Source: Atribacterota bacterium
Lineage (GTDB): Bacteria; Atribacterota; Phoenicimicrobiia; Phoenicimicrobiales; Phoenicimicrobiaceae
Assembly: GCA_030599445.1 (NCBI GenBank)
Contig: JAUVOA010000013.1
Span: 1 to 13,532 of the forward strand
Direction of reading: 5' to 3'
Length of the DNA: 13,532 nt
Below, piece by piece: positions 5,899-12,927 of this stretch. The notes under the pieces are model-generated. The model was given only the letters and a program-made list of their open reading frames with translations, was not told the origin of the DNA and made no database searches. The position numbers were made by a program, and so were the translations under genes. Numbering within the stretch: the first letter of the stretch is position 1; each line of letters begins with the position of its first letter.

Positions 5899-7515
5899 AT
5901 GAGTAAGAGTGTAAAGATTTTATTGGTTACTTTATGTTTAATTGGGATATTAAGTTTGGGAGTTGCAAGTGCGGCAGAACGGCCTTTCAGAACTAACTGG
6001 TCCTGGCCTACATATATTGACCCTGCAGTGGGCTCTGATTTTTCAAGTTCTACTGCTTTGGTTAATCTCTACGATACTCTTTTTTATCCTGATATTAAAG
6101 GGGACCCTCAGCCTCATATTGCGGAGAGCTGGGAGGTATCAGCCGATGGACTAGTCTGGACAATTCATCTGCGTCAGGGAATTAAGTTTCATGATGGTAC
6201 TGAACTAACAGCAGAGGATGTTAAGTTTAGTATGGACAGATTAATAACTATTGGAGAGGGTTACGCTTACCTATTTAAAGTGATTAAAAGCACGGAAGTA
6301 CTCGATAAATATACTGTGGTTTTCCATTTAAACCACCCATTCGGACCGTTCGAGGCAGTTATGTACAGGTTTTATATATTAAATAAGGATTTAGTTATGG
6401 CGAATATTGAGAGACCTGGACCATATGGTGATATGGGTGATTATGGTAAACAATACCTTCTAACTCACGATGCCGGCTCTGGACCTTATATGGTTAAAGC
6501 GTTTCCTCTTGAAGAATACTTGCTTATGACTATACACCCGAATTATTGGATACCGATTGATCCTAATGCCCCTGATGAATATAAGATGATCGGGACGTGT
6601 GAACCGGTAACAGTTAGGACAGCGATGTCGCGTAGGGAACTTGAAATTGCAGACCGATGGCAACCAGTTGAGGCACTCGATGCATTGGAGAAGATTAATG
6701 GTATAAAGATTGGGGAGTTTGACTCGGGACTTTCATATTATTATATGGTAAATACAAAAAAGCCCCCAACTGATGATATCCACTTCCGAAAGGCTATGGC
6801 TTGGGCTCTGGATTACAAGACTGTAATAAATAAGGTATTCCCTGGTTCCATTCAGTCAAGGGGCCCCGTTAATCAGTCATTGCCCGGTGCCGATCCTACA
6901 ATATTTCAATACCAACGGAATCTGGATAAAGCAATGGCGGAGTTAAAACAGTCTAAATATTACAATCAATTAGATGAATACCCTGTCGTCGTTGCCTTTC
7001 CTTCCGTTCCGGCTGACAATGAGAAGATGGCGCTCTTATTTATGTCTAATATGGCCGATATCGGAATAAAAGTTGAGACATTAAAGGTCCCCTGGGCATC
7101 AATAATTGAGATAATGGCATCAGAGGAGACAAGTTCGCATGTCGCAGGAGTTAGTGTTGCTCCTCACTATCCAGAGGCAGGATCTTTGCTTGAGTCGCGA
7201 TATAAGTCTGATTCAGTTGCCACATGGGAGCAAAACGAATGGTTGCTCGACTCCAAGTTTGACGCGATGATTGAGGATGCCCTTAAGACTGTTAATAGAG
7301 AAGAAAGATTTGTTAAATATAGTAAGACACAACAATACATTATGGACCTTTGCCCTACTCTCTTCATATTTGACATGATGGCTAAACACCCCTATCAGGT
7401 AGGCTATATAGACTGGCCTGCAGCCCGAGGAGAGGTTATCCCGGTTATGGGCTACAATCTTGCTGGGCGTTTTATTAAAGTATATCCGGATAAACGAGCT
7501 GAACTGTTAAAGTAA
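5899..7515 (+). CDS. peptide/opine ABC transporter substrate-binding protein (SBP_bac_5 family)
   Basis: A 538-residue extracytoplasmic binding protein, family-typical in length. Residues 1-25 form a signal peptide: a basic start, the hydrophobic core ILLVTLCLIGILSLG, then VASAA with likely cleavage after A25 or A26. There is no lipobox cysteine at the end of the core, so the protein should be free in the periplasm. The family fingerprint is at about 87-130: ESWEVSADGLVWTIHLRQGI then KFHDGTELTAEDVKFSMDRL. The region AMAWALDYKTVINKVFPG is the usual C-terminal lobe helix. The start has AAGGAGG (5887-5893) 5 bases before the ATG. It is the first gene of the importer operon and is followed by a strong hairpin, which is commonly found after binding-protein genes and lets them be expressed above the permeases. 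The family binds peptides, opines, nickel or sugars; the ligand is not predictable here, though peptidase genes upstream favour a peptide or amide. Confidence 0.9.
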   Translation: MSKSVKILLVTLCLIGILSLGVASAAERPFRTNWSWPTYIDPAVGSDFSSSTALVNLYDTLFYPDIKGDPQPHIAESWEVSADGLVWTIHLRQGIKFHDGTELTAEDVKFSMDRLITIGEGYAYLFKVIKSTEVLDKYTVVFHLNHPFGPFEAVMYRFYILNKDLVMANIERPGPYGDMGDYGKQYLLTHDAGSGPYMVKAFPLEEYLLMTIHPNYWIPIDPNAPDEYKMIGTCEPVTVRTAMSRRELEIADRWQPVEALDALEKINGIKIGEFDSGLSYYYMVNTKKPPTDDIHFRKAMAWALDYKTVINKVFPGSIQSRGPVNQSLPGADPTIFQYQRNLDKAMAELKQSKYYNQLDEYPVVVAFPSVPADNEKMALLFMSNMADIGIKVETLKVPWASIIEIMASEETSSHVAGVSVAPHYPEAGSLLESRYKSDSVATWEQNEWLLDSKFDAMIEDALKTVNREERFVKYSKTQQYIMDLCPTLFIFDMMAKHPYQVGYIDWPAARGEVIPVMGYNLAGRFIKVYPDKRAELLK

Positions 7516-7519
7516 AGAG

Positions 7520-7568
7520 AAGGAGGATATATGGGGAGGAATCTATATAGGTTCCTCCCCATTTAAAT
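7520..7568 (+). promoter_or_regulatory. intercistronic hairpin with embedded 11-codon ORF between binding protein and permease
   Basis: ATGGGGAGGAA (7531-7541) pairs perfectly with TTCCTCCCCAT (7552-7562), and the stem can extend by three pairs (one G-T) to a four-base loop. AAGGAGG (7520-7526) lies 4 bases before ATG 7531, which opens MGRNLYRFLPI and stops at 7564-7566, 2 bases before the permease ATG at 7569. The permease start has no other Shine-Dalgarno site. When the hairpin forms, the distance from AAGGAGG to ATG 7569 falls from 42 to 10 bases. The element can thus act as a partial terminator, a coupling leader ORF, or an RNA bridge. Confidence 0.6.
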
Positions 7569-8603
7569 ATGGGAAGAACAATAAAGTTTATAGCAAAACG
7601 ATTGGCATTTTCAGTATTTGTCTTAGTGGGGCTCTCTATACTTATATTTGTTATCGCTCGTGTGATGCCGGGTAACCCAGCGAGAATGGCTTTAGGGGCA
7701 AGAGCCCCTGAGTGGGTTGTGGAGAGACTAAGAGAAGAGATGCATCTTAATGAACCTCTTTACGTCCAATACTATTACTGGGCTAAGGGAGCTCTACATG
7801 GTAATTTTGGGATATCCTTGGTTACCCGCCGTAGTGTTGCCAATGATATTAAGGCATTTTTTCCAGCAAGTCTGGAACTTGCCCTTTATGCTGGGATTTT
7901 CATGGGGATTATAGGAATTGTACTCGGTACTATTTCCGGTTGGTACGCTAATACATGGGTGGATAACCTGGTACGGATTATCTCCTACATGGGGATTGTT
8001 ACCCCTTCTTTCGTGTTTGCCATTTTTTTTGTATTAATTTTTAGTTACGTCTTGGAAATCTTGCCTACGATAGGTAGGCTTACTCCAGGTGTAGTGCCAC
8101 CACCTTCAGTAACAGGGGTAATTACATTTGATGCATTAATTACAGGTCGCTTTGATGTATTTTTTGATGCCCTGAAGCACCTTTTATTACCAGCAATTAG
8201 TTTAGCTATGGGACCACTATCTCAAGAGGCAAGGATTACTCGAGCATCTTTAGTTGATAATGTACAAAAAGATTATATTGCAAGTGAGCGGTCATGCGGC
8301 ATACCTGAGCGAACTATTATGTTTAAGTATCTTTTAAAGCCATCGCTTATTCCAACTATAACTATATATGGCTTGGATTTTGCCTCAATTTTAGGTAATG
8401 CCTTTTTGGTTGAATTAATTTTTAACTGGCCCGGACTATCACGCTATGGGATGAATGCAATGTTGCAAAAAGATCTCAACGCTATAACAGCAGTAGTTCT
8501 TGTGCTTGGGTTAGTTTTCATAATCGCTAATATCGTTGTAGATTTGACTGTTGGTTATCTTGATCCCAGGATTGGTTTGGGAACAGAAAGGAGTAGTGAA
8601 TAA
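7569..8603 (+). CDS. peptide ABC transporter permease, DppB/OppB type
   Basis: A 344-residue inner-membrane permease of the BPD_transp_1 family. It has an N-terminal membrane helix (about 11-31) ending in the DppB hallmark ARVMPGNPA (30-38). A periplasmic loop contains LNEPLYVQYYYWAKGALHGN then FGISL (60-84). Further helices lie at about 102-124, 138-162, 262-285 and 305-329. The cytoplasmic EAA coupling loop runs DYIASERSCGIPERTIMFKY (235-254). Its A-x3-G pattern is altered to SERSCGI, a small deviation from the usual ARAKGL. The C-terminal YLDPRI is typical. It is slightly longer than the usual 306-340 residues because of an insert around TPGVVPPPSVTGV. It pairs with the DppC-type permease whose gene begins 1 base after its stop. 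Translation probably depends on the unusual hairpin leader just upstream. Confidence 0.9.
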   Translation: MGRTIKFIAKRLAFSVFVLVGLSILIFVIARVMPGNPARMALGARAPEWVVERLREEMHLNEPLYVQYYYWAKGALHGNFGISLVTRRSVANDIKAFFPASLELALYAGIFMGIIGIVLGTISGWYANTWVDNLVRIISYMGIVTPSFVFAIFFVLIFSYVLEILPTIGRLTPGVVPPPSVTGVITFDALITGRFDVFFDALKHLLLPAISLAMGPLSQEARITRASLVDNVQKDYIASERSCGIPERTIMFKYLLKPSLIPTITIYGLDFASILGNAFLVELIFNWPGLSRYGMNAMLQKDLNAITAVVLVLGLVFIIANIVVDLTVGYLDPRIGLGTERSSE

Positions 8604-8604
8604 G

Positions 8605-9495
8605 ATGCAAAAGAAATCCCTTACACAAGAAGAACTGTCCAGAAGATGGGAAAATATTCGAAGAAATTGGTATAAATTTTCACGTAATCCTCTTTCTATT
8701 ACAGGACTGGTAATGATCTGTATAATTCTGTTTTTTACTATATTTGCCCCTTTTGTTTCTCCATATCCTGAATCAGCCGGTAAATTTATAAACTTTTATG
8801 AAGCAAGCCAACCACCAAGCTTAAATCATTTATGCGGAACAGATGCGTTTGGCCGAGATATCTTAACGCGTATTTTCTTTGGCTGCCGGTATTCCCTAAT
8901 AATGGGAGTCACCGTTTTGTTGTTGATTGTCCCTGTAGGCGTTGTTCTGGGACTAATCGCGGGATACCATAGAGGTAGCTGGTTAGAAATAGTAATTATG
9001 CGAATCACCGATATTTTTATTGCTGTTCCACCTCTAATTTTGGCTCTGGCAGTTTGTTCTGTTTTAACTCCTAGCATATTTAATGCTATGCTTGCAATTT
9101 CTATTGCGTGGTGGCCCTGGTATACAAGGTTGGTGTATGGAATTGCCTCTTCCCTTAAAGAAGAGTTTTTTGTTAAGTCGGCAGAGGTGACTGGGGCAAA
9201 TAAAATGTATATACTATTCAGAGAAATTCTCTTAAATTGTATATCACCTATCCTTACTAAAATGAGTTTGGATATGGGTTGGATAATCCTGATTGGATCG
9301 AGTTTGAGCTTTGTAGGACTTGGTGCTCAGCCTCCAACCCCTGATTTAGGGAGTATGGTTGCCGATGGTTCTAAATATCTACCCGATCAATGGTGGATAT
9401 CAGTATTTCCTGCTTTTGCAATTATGTTAATTGTATTAAGTTTCAATCTTTTTGGAGATGGAATTCGTGATACGCTCGGAGTAGAAAGGGGATAA
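8605..9495 (+). CDS. peptide ABC transporter permease, DppC/OppC type
   Basis: A 296-residue inner-membrane permease. Hallmarks are the N-terminal NWYKFSRNPLSITGLVMI leading into the first membrane helix (about 31-51), the periplasmic HLCGTDAFGRDILTRIFFG (75-93), the permease core with helices at about 98-121, 130-152 and 164-180, the EAA loop FVKSAEVTGANKMYILFREI (189-208), and LSFVGLGAQPPTPDLGSMV (234-252). The frame is open further upstream into the dppB-like gene, but the ATG at 8605 is chosen. It lies 1 base after the upstream stop, with AAGGAG (8588-8593) 11 bases before it, and the protein then starts where the family does. A GTG at 8596 is too close to that site. It forms the transport channel with the DppB-type partner. 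Confidence 0.9.
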   Translation: MQKKSLTQEELSRRWENIRRNWYKFSRNPLSITGLVMICIILFFTIFAPFVSPYPESAGKFINFYEASQPPSLNHLCGTDAFGRDILTRIFFGCRYSLIMGVTVLLLIVPVGVVLGLIAGYHRGSWLEIVIMRITDIFIAVPPLILALAVCSVLTPSIFNAMLAISIAWWPWYTRLVYGIASSLKEEFFVKSAEVTGANKMYILFREILLNCISPILTKMSLDMGWIILIGSSLSFVGLGAQPPTPDLGSMVADGSKYLPDQWWISVFPAFAIMLIVLSFNLFGDGIRDTLGVERG

Positions 9496-9501
9496 ATTTT
9501 T

Positions 9502-10506
9502 ATGACTAAACCGTTACTTGAAATTAAAAATTTGCATGTATGGTTCAAAGTCTTTGGAGGAATACTTAGAGTATTAGATGGAGTAAATTTTACCGTGATG
9601 TCTGAAGAAAAAGTAGGTTTAGTTGGAGAGACGGGTTGTGGGAAGACAACTACGATGAAAGCTATAATGAGGCTACTCAGCATGCCCCCTGCGATAATCC
9701 CTAAGGGAGAAATTTTATTTAAGGGTAAGGATATCCTGCGGATGAACCGAGCAGAACTCCAACAAATTAGAAAGGAAAAAATCTCCATGATATTTCAGGA
9801 TCCGACCGCTGCCCTAAATCCTGTCTTTACAATAGGCACTCAAATCCAGGATGCCGTTAGATTTTCAGGGAAATCAGGGAGGAAAATGAAAAAAGATGAA
9901 ATCAAAGCACGTGCAATGCAAGTATTAAAGGAGGTTTCACTACCGGATCAGGAAAGAGTGCTTCACAACTATCCCATCCAACTCTCTGGGGGTATGCGTC
10001 AGAGAGTGTGCATATCTATGGCTCTGGTAAGCGCCAGTGAGCTGATTATTGGCGATGAGCCCGAGACTTCGCTCGATGTAACAATAAAAGACCAGATCCT
10101 GAGATTATTAAAAGAACTGGTAGAGAAACATAATACATCGATTATTTTAATTAGTCATGCTTTAGGAACAGTTAAAAATATGACAGATAAAGTCTATGTC
10201 ATGTACGCCGGCACAATGGTAGAGTTGGCTAAAACAAAAGACTTATTTGCTCATCCATTGCACCCATATTCTAAGGGGCTATTAGCTGCTATCCCCAGAC
10301 TAACTGGTGGTGGAATAGGAGAAGGGATTGATGGCCATATCCCCGAATATATCAATCCCCCAAAAGGTTGTCGGTTTCATCCAAGATGTAAACAGGTAAT
10401 GCCTATGTGTAAGGATAAAAAGCCACCCCTTTTTAAGGTCAGCGAGAAACATGAGGTTGCCTGTTTTCTATTTCAGAATTTTGGAGGTGATTGCATTGAC
10501 AAATAA
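9502..10506 (+). CDS. peptide ABC transporter ATP-binding protein, DppD/OppD type
   Basis: A 334-residue cytoplasmic ATPase energising the importer. Walker A is GETGCGKT (42-49), the Q-loop is FQD (Q99), the signature is LSGGM (161-165), Walker B is LIIGDEP (182-188) with D185 and E186, and the switch histidine is H219 in ISHALG. The D-loop region reads DEPETSLD instead of the usual DEPTTALD. The C-terminal oligopeptide-transporter domain has HPYSKGLLAAIPRL and four cysteines (C290, C296, C303, C321) in the spacing seen in Dpp/Opp ATPases, some of which carry a [4Fe-4S] cluster. The gene starts 6 bases after the DppC-type gene with AAAGGGG about 11 bases upstream. Its end overlaps the next gene by 11 bases. 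The assignment as the D rather than F subunit rests on gene order and the ending. Confidence 0.9.
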   Translation: MTKPLLEIKNLHVWFKVFGGILRVLDGVNFTVMSEEKVGLVGETGCGKTTTMKAIMRLLSMPPAIIPKGEILFKGKDILRMNRAELQQIRKEKISMIFQDPTAALNPVFTIGTQIQDAVRFSGKSGRKMKKDEIKARAMQVLKEVSLPDQERVLHNYPIQLSGGMRQRVCISMALVSASELIIGDEPETSLDVTIKDQILRLLKELVEKHNTSIILISHALGTVKNMTDKVYVMYAGTMVELAKTKDLFAHPLHPYSKGLLAAIPRLTGGGIGEGIDGHIPEYINPPKGCRFHPRCKQVMPMCKDKKPPLFKVSEKHEVACFLFQNFGGDCIDK

Positions 10507-11461
10507 TATATTATTTGTAGATCATCTCGAAAAGTATTTTTTTACATATCAGGGGATTGTTAAGGCAGTAGATGGAATTAGCTTTTTTATTAAAGAGGGC
10601 GAAACGTTTGGTCTTGTAGGCGAATCTGGTTCAGGAAAGAGCACAGTAGCCTATACAGTAGTTGGAATGTATAGACCTACCAAAGGAAAGATTATATATA
10701 AGGGGGATAAGGATATTAGCCAGGATAGCAGGAAACGCCCTCTTGCAATAAAAAAAGAGATACAGATTGTTTATCAAGACCCTGGCACCTCTTTAAATCC
10801 CTCAATGACTATTAAGGATATCTTGGAGTTGCCACTCAAAGTACACAATATCAGTAAAAATCACGAGGATCGTATTAAAAAAGTTAAAGAGCTACTCGAA
10901 ATGGTTCAATTACCAGTGAGTTATACATACAAATATCCTTCGATGATTGGAGGTGGAGAAAAACAGATGGTAGCCATTGCCAGGGCTTTAGCTACAAATC
11001 CTTCCTTTGTTCTATTGGATGAACCTACATCAGCTCTTGATGTCTCAGTACAGGCGAAACTTATTAATATGTTGATTCAATTTCAAAAGAAATTCAAGTT
11101 ATCATACCTCTTTATTACTCATGATTTGAGTTTGATGAGGAATGTAGCCTCCCGGGTTGCCATTATGTACCTTGGAAAACTCTGTGAGATCGCGCCATCC
11201 TCCGAGTTTTTTAAGAATCCACTTCATCCTTATACACAAATGTTACTTTCTTCTATCCCAGTAATTTCCGATGAAGAAGAAGCACTTAAACCCAAGAAGA
11301 TAATATCTAAGGGAGAGATTCCAAGCCCTGTAAACATTCCTCCCGGCTGCAGTTTTCATTTTCGCTGCCATAAGAAAATGGACATCTGCTCTTGTGAGGA
11401 CCCGATTATAACAGAAGTAAACGAGGGACATACTGTTAGATGCCATCTTTATACAAAATAG
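10496..11461 (+). CDS. peptide ABC transporter ATP-binding protein, DppF/OppF type
   Basis: A 321-residue ATPase, partner of the DppD-type subunit. The start is the TTG at 10496. GGAGGT (10483-10488) lies 7 bases before it, and the protein then begins TNNILFVDHLEKYF as expected. The in-frame ATG at 10451 would add an unrelated tail deep inside the preceding gene. Walker A is GESGSGKS (42-49), the Q-loop is YQD (Q94), Walker B is FVLLDEP (171-177) with D175 and E176, and the switch histidine is H209 in ITHDL. The signature is IGGGE (151-155) instead of LSGGQ, so one of the two composite ATP sites may be weak. Cysteines C285, C291, C298 and C316 have exactly the same spacing as in the DppD-type protein, plus an extra C300. 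It is the last gene of the importer operon. Confidence 0.88.
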   Translation: MTNNILFVDHLEKYFFTYQGIVKAVDGISFFIKEGETFGLVGESGSGKSTVAYTVVGMYRPTKGKIIYKGDKDISQDSRKRPLAIKKEIQIVYQDPGTSLNPSMTIKDILELPLKVHNISKNHEDRIKKVKELLEMVQLPVSYTYKYPSMIGGGEKQMVAIARALATNPSFVLLDEPTSALDVSVQAKLINMLIQFQKKFKLSYLFITHDLSLMRNVASRVAIMYLGKLCEIAPSSEFFKNPLHPYTQMLLSSIPVISDEEEALKPKKIISKGEIPSPVNIPPGCSFHFRCHKKMDICSCEDPIITEVNEGHTVRCHLYTK

Positions 11462-11698
11462 AGATTATTGGAACAAAATGGATGATTTAAGCAGAGAAAT
11501 TTTCTATAAGGGAAGAAGAAAGGGGTTTTACAATAAAATCCTAAACAATATCAAATAACCGAAATGCAGAATTTAAAGCAATCTAAGATAGAAAACGAAT
11601 ATTGATTATAAAAGAACAATAAAACCTTTTTTAAAGTTCGAGTTTGCGAAAATCTTTTGTGCAATTTAATTTTAAATATTGAACCTATATTTGGTGAT

Positions 11699-11728
11699 TT
11701 GAAAATATTACTAAGGTTACTCTAAAAT
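11699..11728 (+). promoter_or_regulatory. sigma-70-type promoter for the racemase gene
   Basis: TTGAAA (11699-11704) and TAAAAT (11723-11728) each match five of six consensus bases with an 18-base spacer. Transcription would start near 11735, giving a leader of about 135 bases that contains a 15-codon frame. This implies the racemase gene is transcribed separately from the importer operon. Confidence 0.5.
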
Positions 11729-11782
11729 ATCAGTCTAATTGCCATTATTTAAGAATCTAGAATTCAGGAGATAGAAAATATA

Positions 11783-11830
11783 ATGAAAGATAGAGAATTT
11801 AAAAAAAGAATATTATATAAATTCTTTTAA
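11783..11830 (+). CDS. possible 15-residue leader peptide
   Basis: ATG at 11783 opens MKDREFKKRILYKFF and stops at TAA 11828-11830. AGGAG (11766-11770) lies 12 bases upstream. The frame sits inside the predicted racemase leader, and its 3' half overlaps an AT-rich inverted repeat. Such short frames arise easily by chance in AT-rich DNA, and the basic peptide has no obvious regulatory codon run. Confidence 0.25.
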   Translation: MKDREFKKRILYKFF

Positions 11831-11869
11831 GAAAACTAAAATATTACGATTAATGAAAGGGTGTGAAAA

Positions 11870-12646
11870 ATGGCAAATCGTATTCTTTGGATTAATCCAG
11901 TAAGTGAAGTGGTCGCTTTCGATCGGCCTGTTGCAGAGTTTATTAATAGTATAAAGCGATCGGATACACAGGTAGATGTAATTTCTCTCAAAAGAGGACC
12001 AATGCATCTTAATTACTACTATTATAATGCTCTAATCCTCGGTGATACTCTACATCAGGTTAAAAGAGCAGAAAAAGAGGGCTATGATGCTGCAATAATT
12101 GGATGTTTTTATGACCCGGGTCTTCGGGAAGCAAGAGAGATTACTAACAGAATTGTCATTGCTGCTCCTGCCGAGGCAAGTATTTTGATTGCTGCTGGAT
12201 TAGGGCACCGATTCTCAATTATCGTCGCGAGTGATAAATGTATTCCCAAAATGTATGAAAATGTTGTTAATTATGGTTTAATTAATCGGTTAGCATCGTT
12301 TGAGTCAGTCGATTTGGAGGTGAATGATTTTCAAAAGGATAAAACAGAAACCATGCGACGAATACATAAAGCGGCAGAGCGAGCAATTCACGAAAAATTT
12401 GCTGAGGTAATTATCCTTGGTTGTACCATGGAATTTGGTTTTTATAAAGAGCTTCAGGAGGAACTTAAAATTCCTGTGATAGATGCTATCGTAGCTCCGA
12501 TTAAATATGCTGAGTTTATGATTGAACTTCGAAAGAACTTTGGTTGGGGGCATAGTAAGATCTGTAGCTATAAGTCTCCGCCAATCTCTGAGATAAAGGA
12601 ATGGAAACTATCTGATCAATATCCTGATATGAAGGGGTTGTGGTGA
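11870..12646 (+). CDS. aspartate/glutamate/hydantoin racemase family protein
   Basis: A 258-residue cytoplasmic protein of the Asp/Glu racemase superfamily, which uses two cysteines for cofactor-independent proton abstraction and return. The first is C79 in IIGCFYDPGLREAREI, and the second is C185 in VIILGCTMEFGF. The DPGL sequence after the first cysteine and RILWINPVSE at the N-terminus favour the hydantoin/allantoin racemase branch over glutamate racemase (MurI) or aspartate racemase. The long C-terminal tail after about residue 220 is a little longer than in typical hydantoin racemases (about 240). AAAGGGTG lies about 8 bases before the ATG. A separate promoter appears at 11699-11728. No hydantoinase gene is in view, so the substrate could be an amino acid, a hydantoin or a related malonate-type acid. 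Decarboxylases and isomerases also exist in this superfamily. Confidence 0.8.
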   Translation: MANRILWINPVSEVVAFDRPVAEFINSIKRSDTQVDVISLKRGPMHLNYYYYNALILGDTLHQVKRAEKEGYDAAIIGCFYDPGLREAREITNRIVIAAPAEASILIAAGLGHRFSIIVASDKCIPKMYENVVNYGLINRLASFESVDLEVNDFQKDKTETMRRIHKAAERAIHEKFAEVIILGCTMEFGFYKELQEELKIPVIDAIVAPIKYAEFMIELRKNFGWGHSKICSYKSPPISEIKEWKLSDQYPDMKGLW

Positions 12647-12704
12647 TACTGTGTAAAATATTAGTAGAGGTTTAAAAACAATTGCTAAAAGATAAATAAA
12701 AAAA

Positions 12705-12774
12705 GTAGACTTACCTCAAAAGAAAACAAGAAAAAGAAGAAATATTCTTTTTCAAAAAAAGGAGATAAATCTAC
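12705..12774. repeat. 70-base nested inverted repeat, MITE-like or mRNA hairpin
   Basis: The outer arms GTAGACTTACCTC (12705-12717) and GAGATAAATCTAC (12762-12774) are complementary at 11 of 13 positions. A perfect 9-base inner pair, GAAAAAGAA (12730-12738) with TTCTTTTTC (12745-12753), encloses a six-base loop. The element lies between the racemase and aldehyde oxidoreductase genes and could be a small non-autonomous mobile element or a transcript-end structure. No second copy is seen in this window. Confidence 0.45.
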
Positions 12775-12927
12775 CTTATGGAAAATTAATAAATAACCAT
12801 AAACTTACCAGAAGATAAGATAAATTTACATATAGAAAAAGTTTTATAGCTTATTAACCAGGTTTGATTAAAGAGCTGTAAGACTGCGGATTAAATTTAA
12901 AAATATAAAAGGAAGGGTGTTTTATTA

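Larger units (their letters stand above)
11462..11869. other. 408-base intergenic region: operon end and racemase leader
   Basis: No long gene is seen. A modest stem-loop follows the operon: AGGGGTTTTA (11521-11530) pairs with TAAAATCCT (11534-11542), with one bulged G and a three-base loop. It is not followed by a T-run, so termination is uncertain. The second half holds a good promoter candidate (11699-11728), a 15-codon frame at 11783-11830, and an AT-rich inverted repeat, AGAATTTA with TAAATTCT, spanning about 11794-11825. Confidence 0.5.

Noticed and set aside
8551..8604. Earlier ATG start for the DppC-type permease inside the dppB-like gene
   Set aside because: It lacks a ribosome site and adds a tail encoded by the dppB-like 3' end; ATG 8605 gives the family-typical N-terminus.
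9387..9788. 133-codon minus-strand frame
   Set aside because: Antisense shadow of the permease and ATPase genes, with no protein-family character and no ribosome binding site.
10451..10495. ATG 10451 as start of the DppF-type ATPase
   Set aside because: It would overlap the DppD-type gene by 56 bases, whereas TTG 10496 has GGAGGT at ideal spacing and yields the expected protein start.
12856..12864. AACCAGGTT palindrome upstream of the aldehyde oxidoreductase as an operator
   Set aside because: Nine bases is too short to separate from chance and it matches no known operator core such as TGGTnnnACCA.
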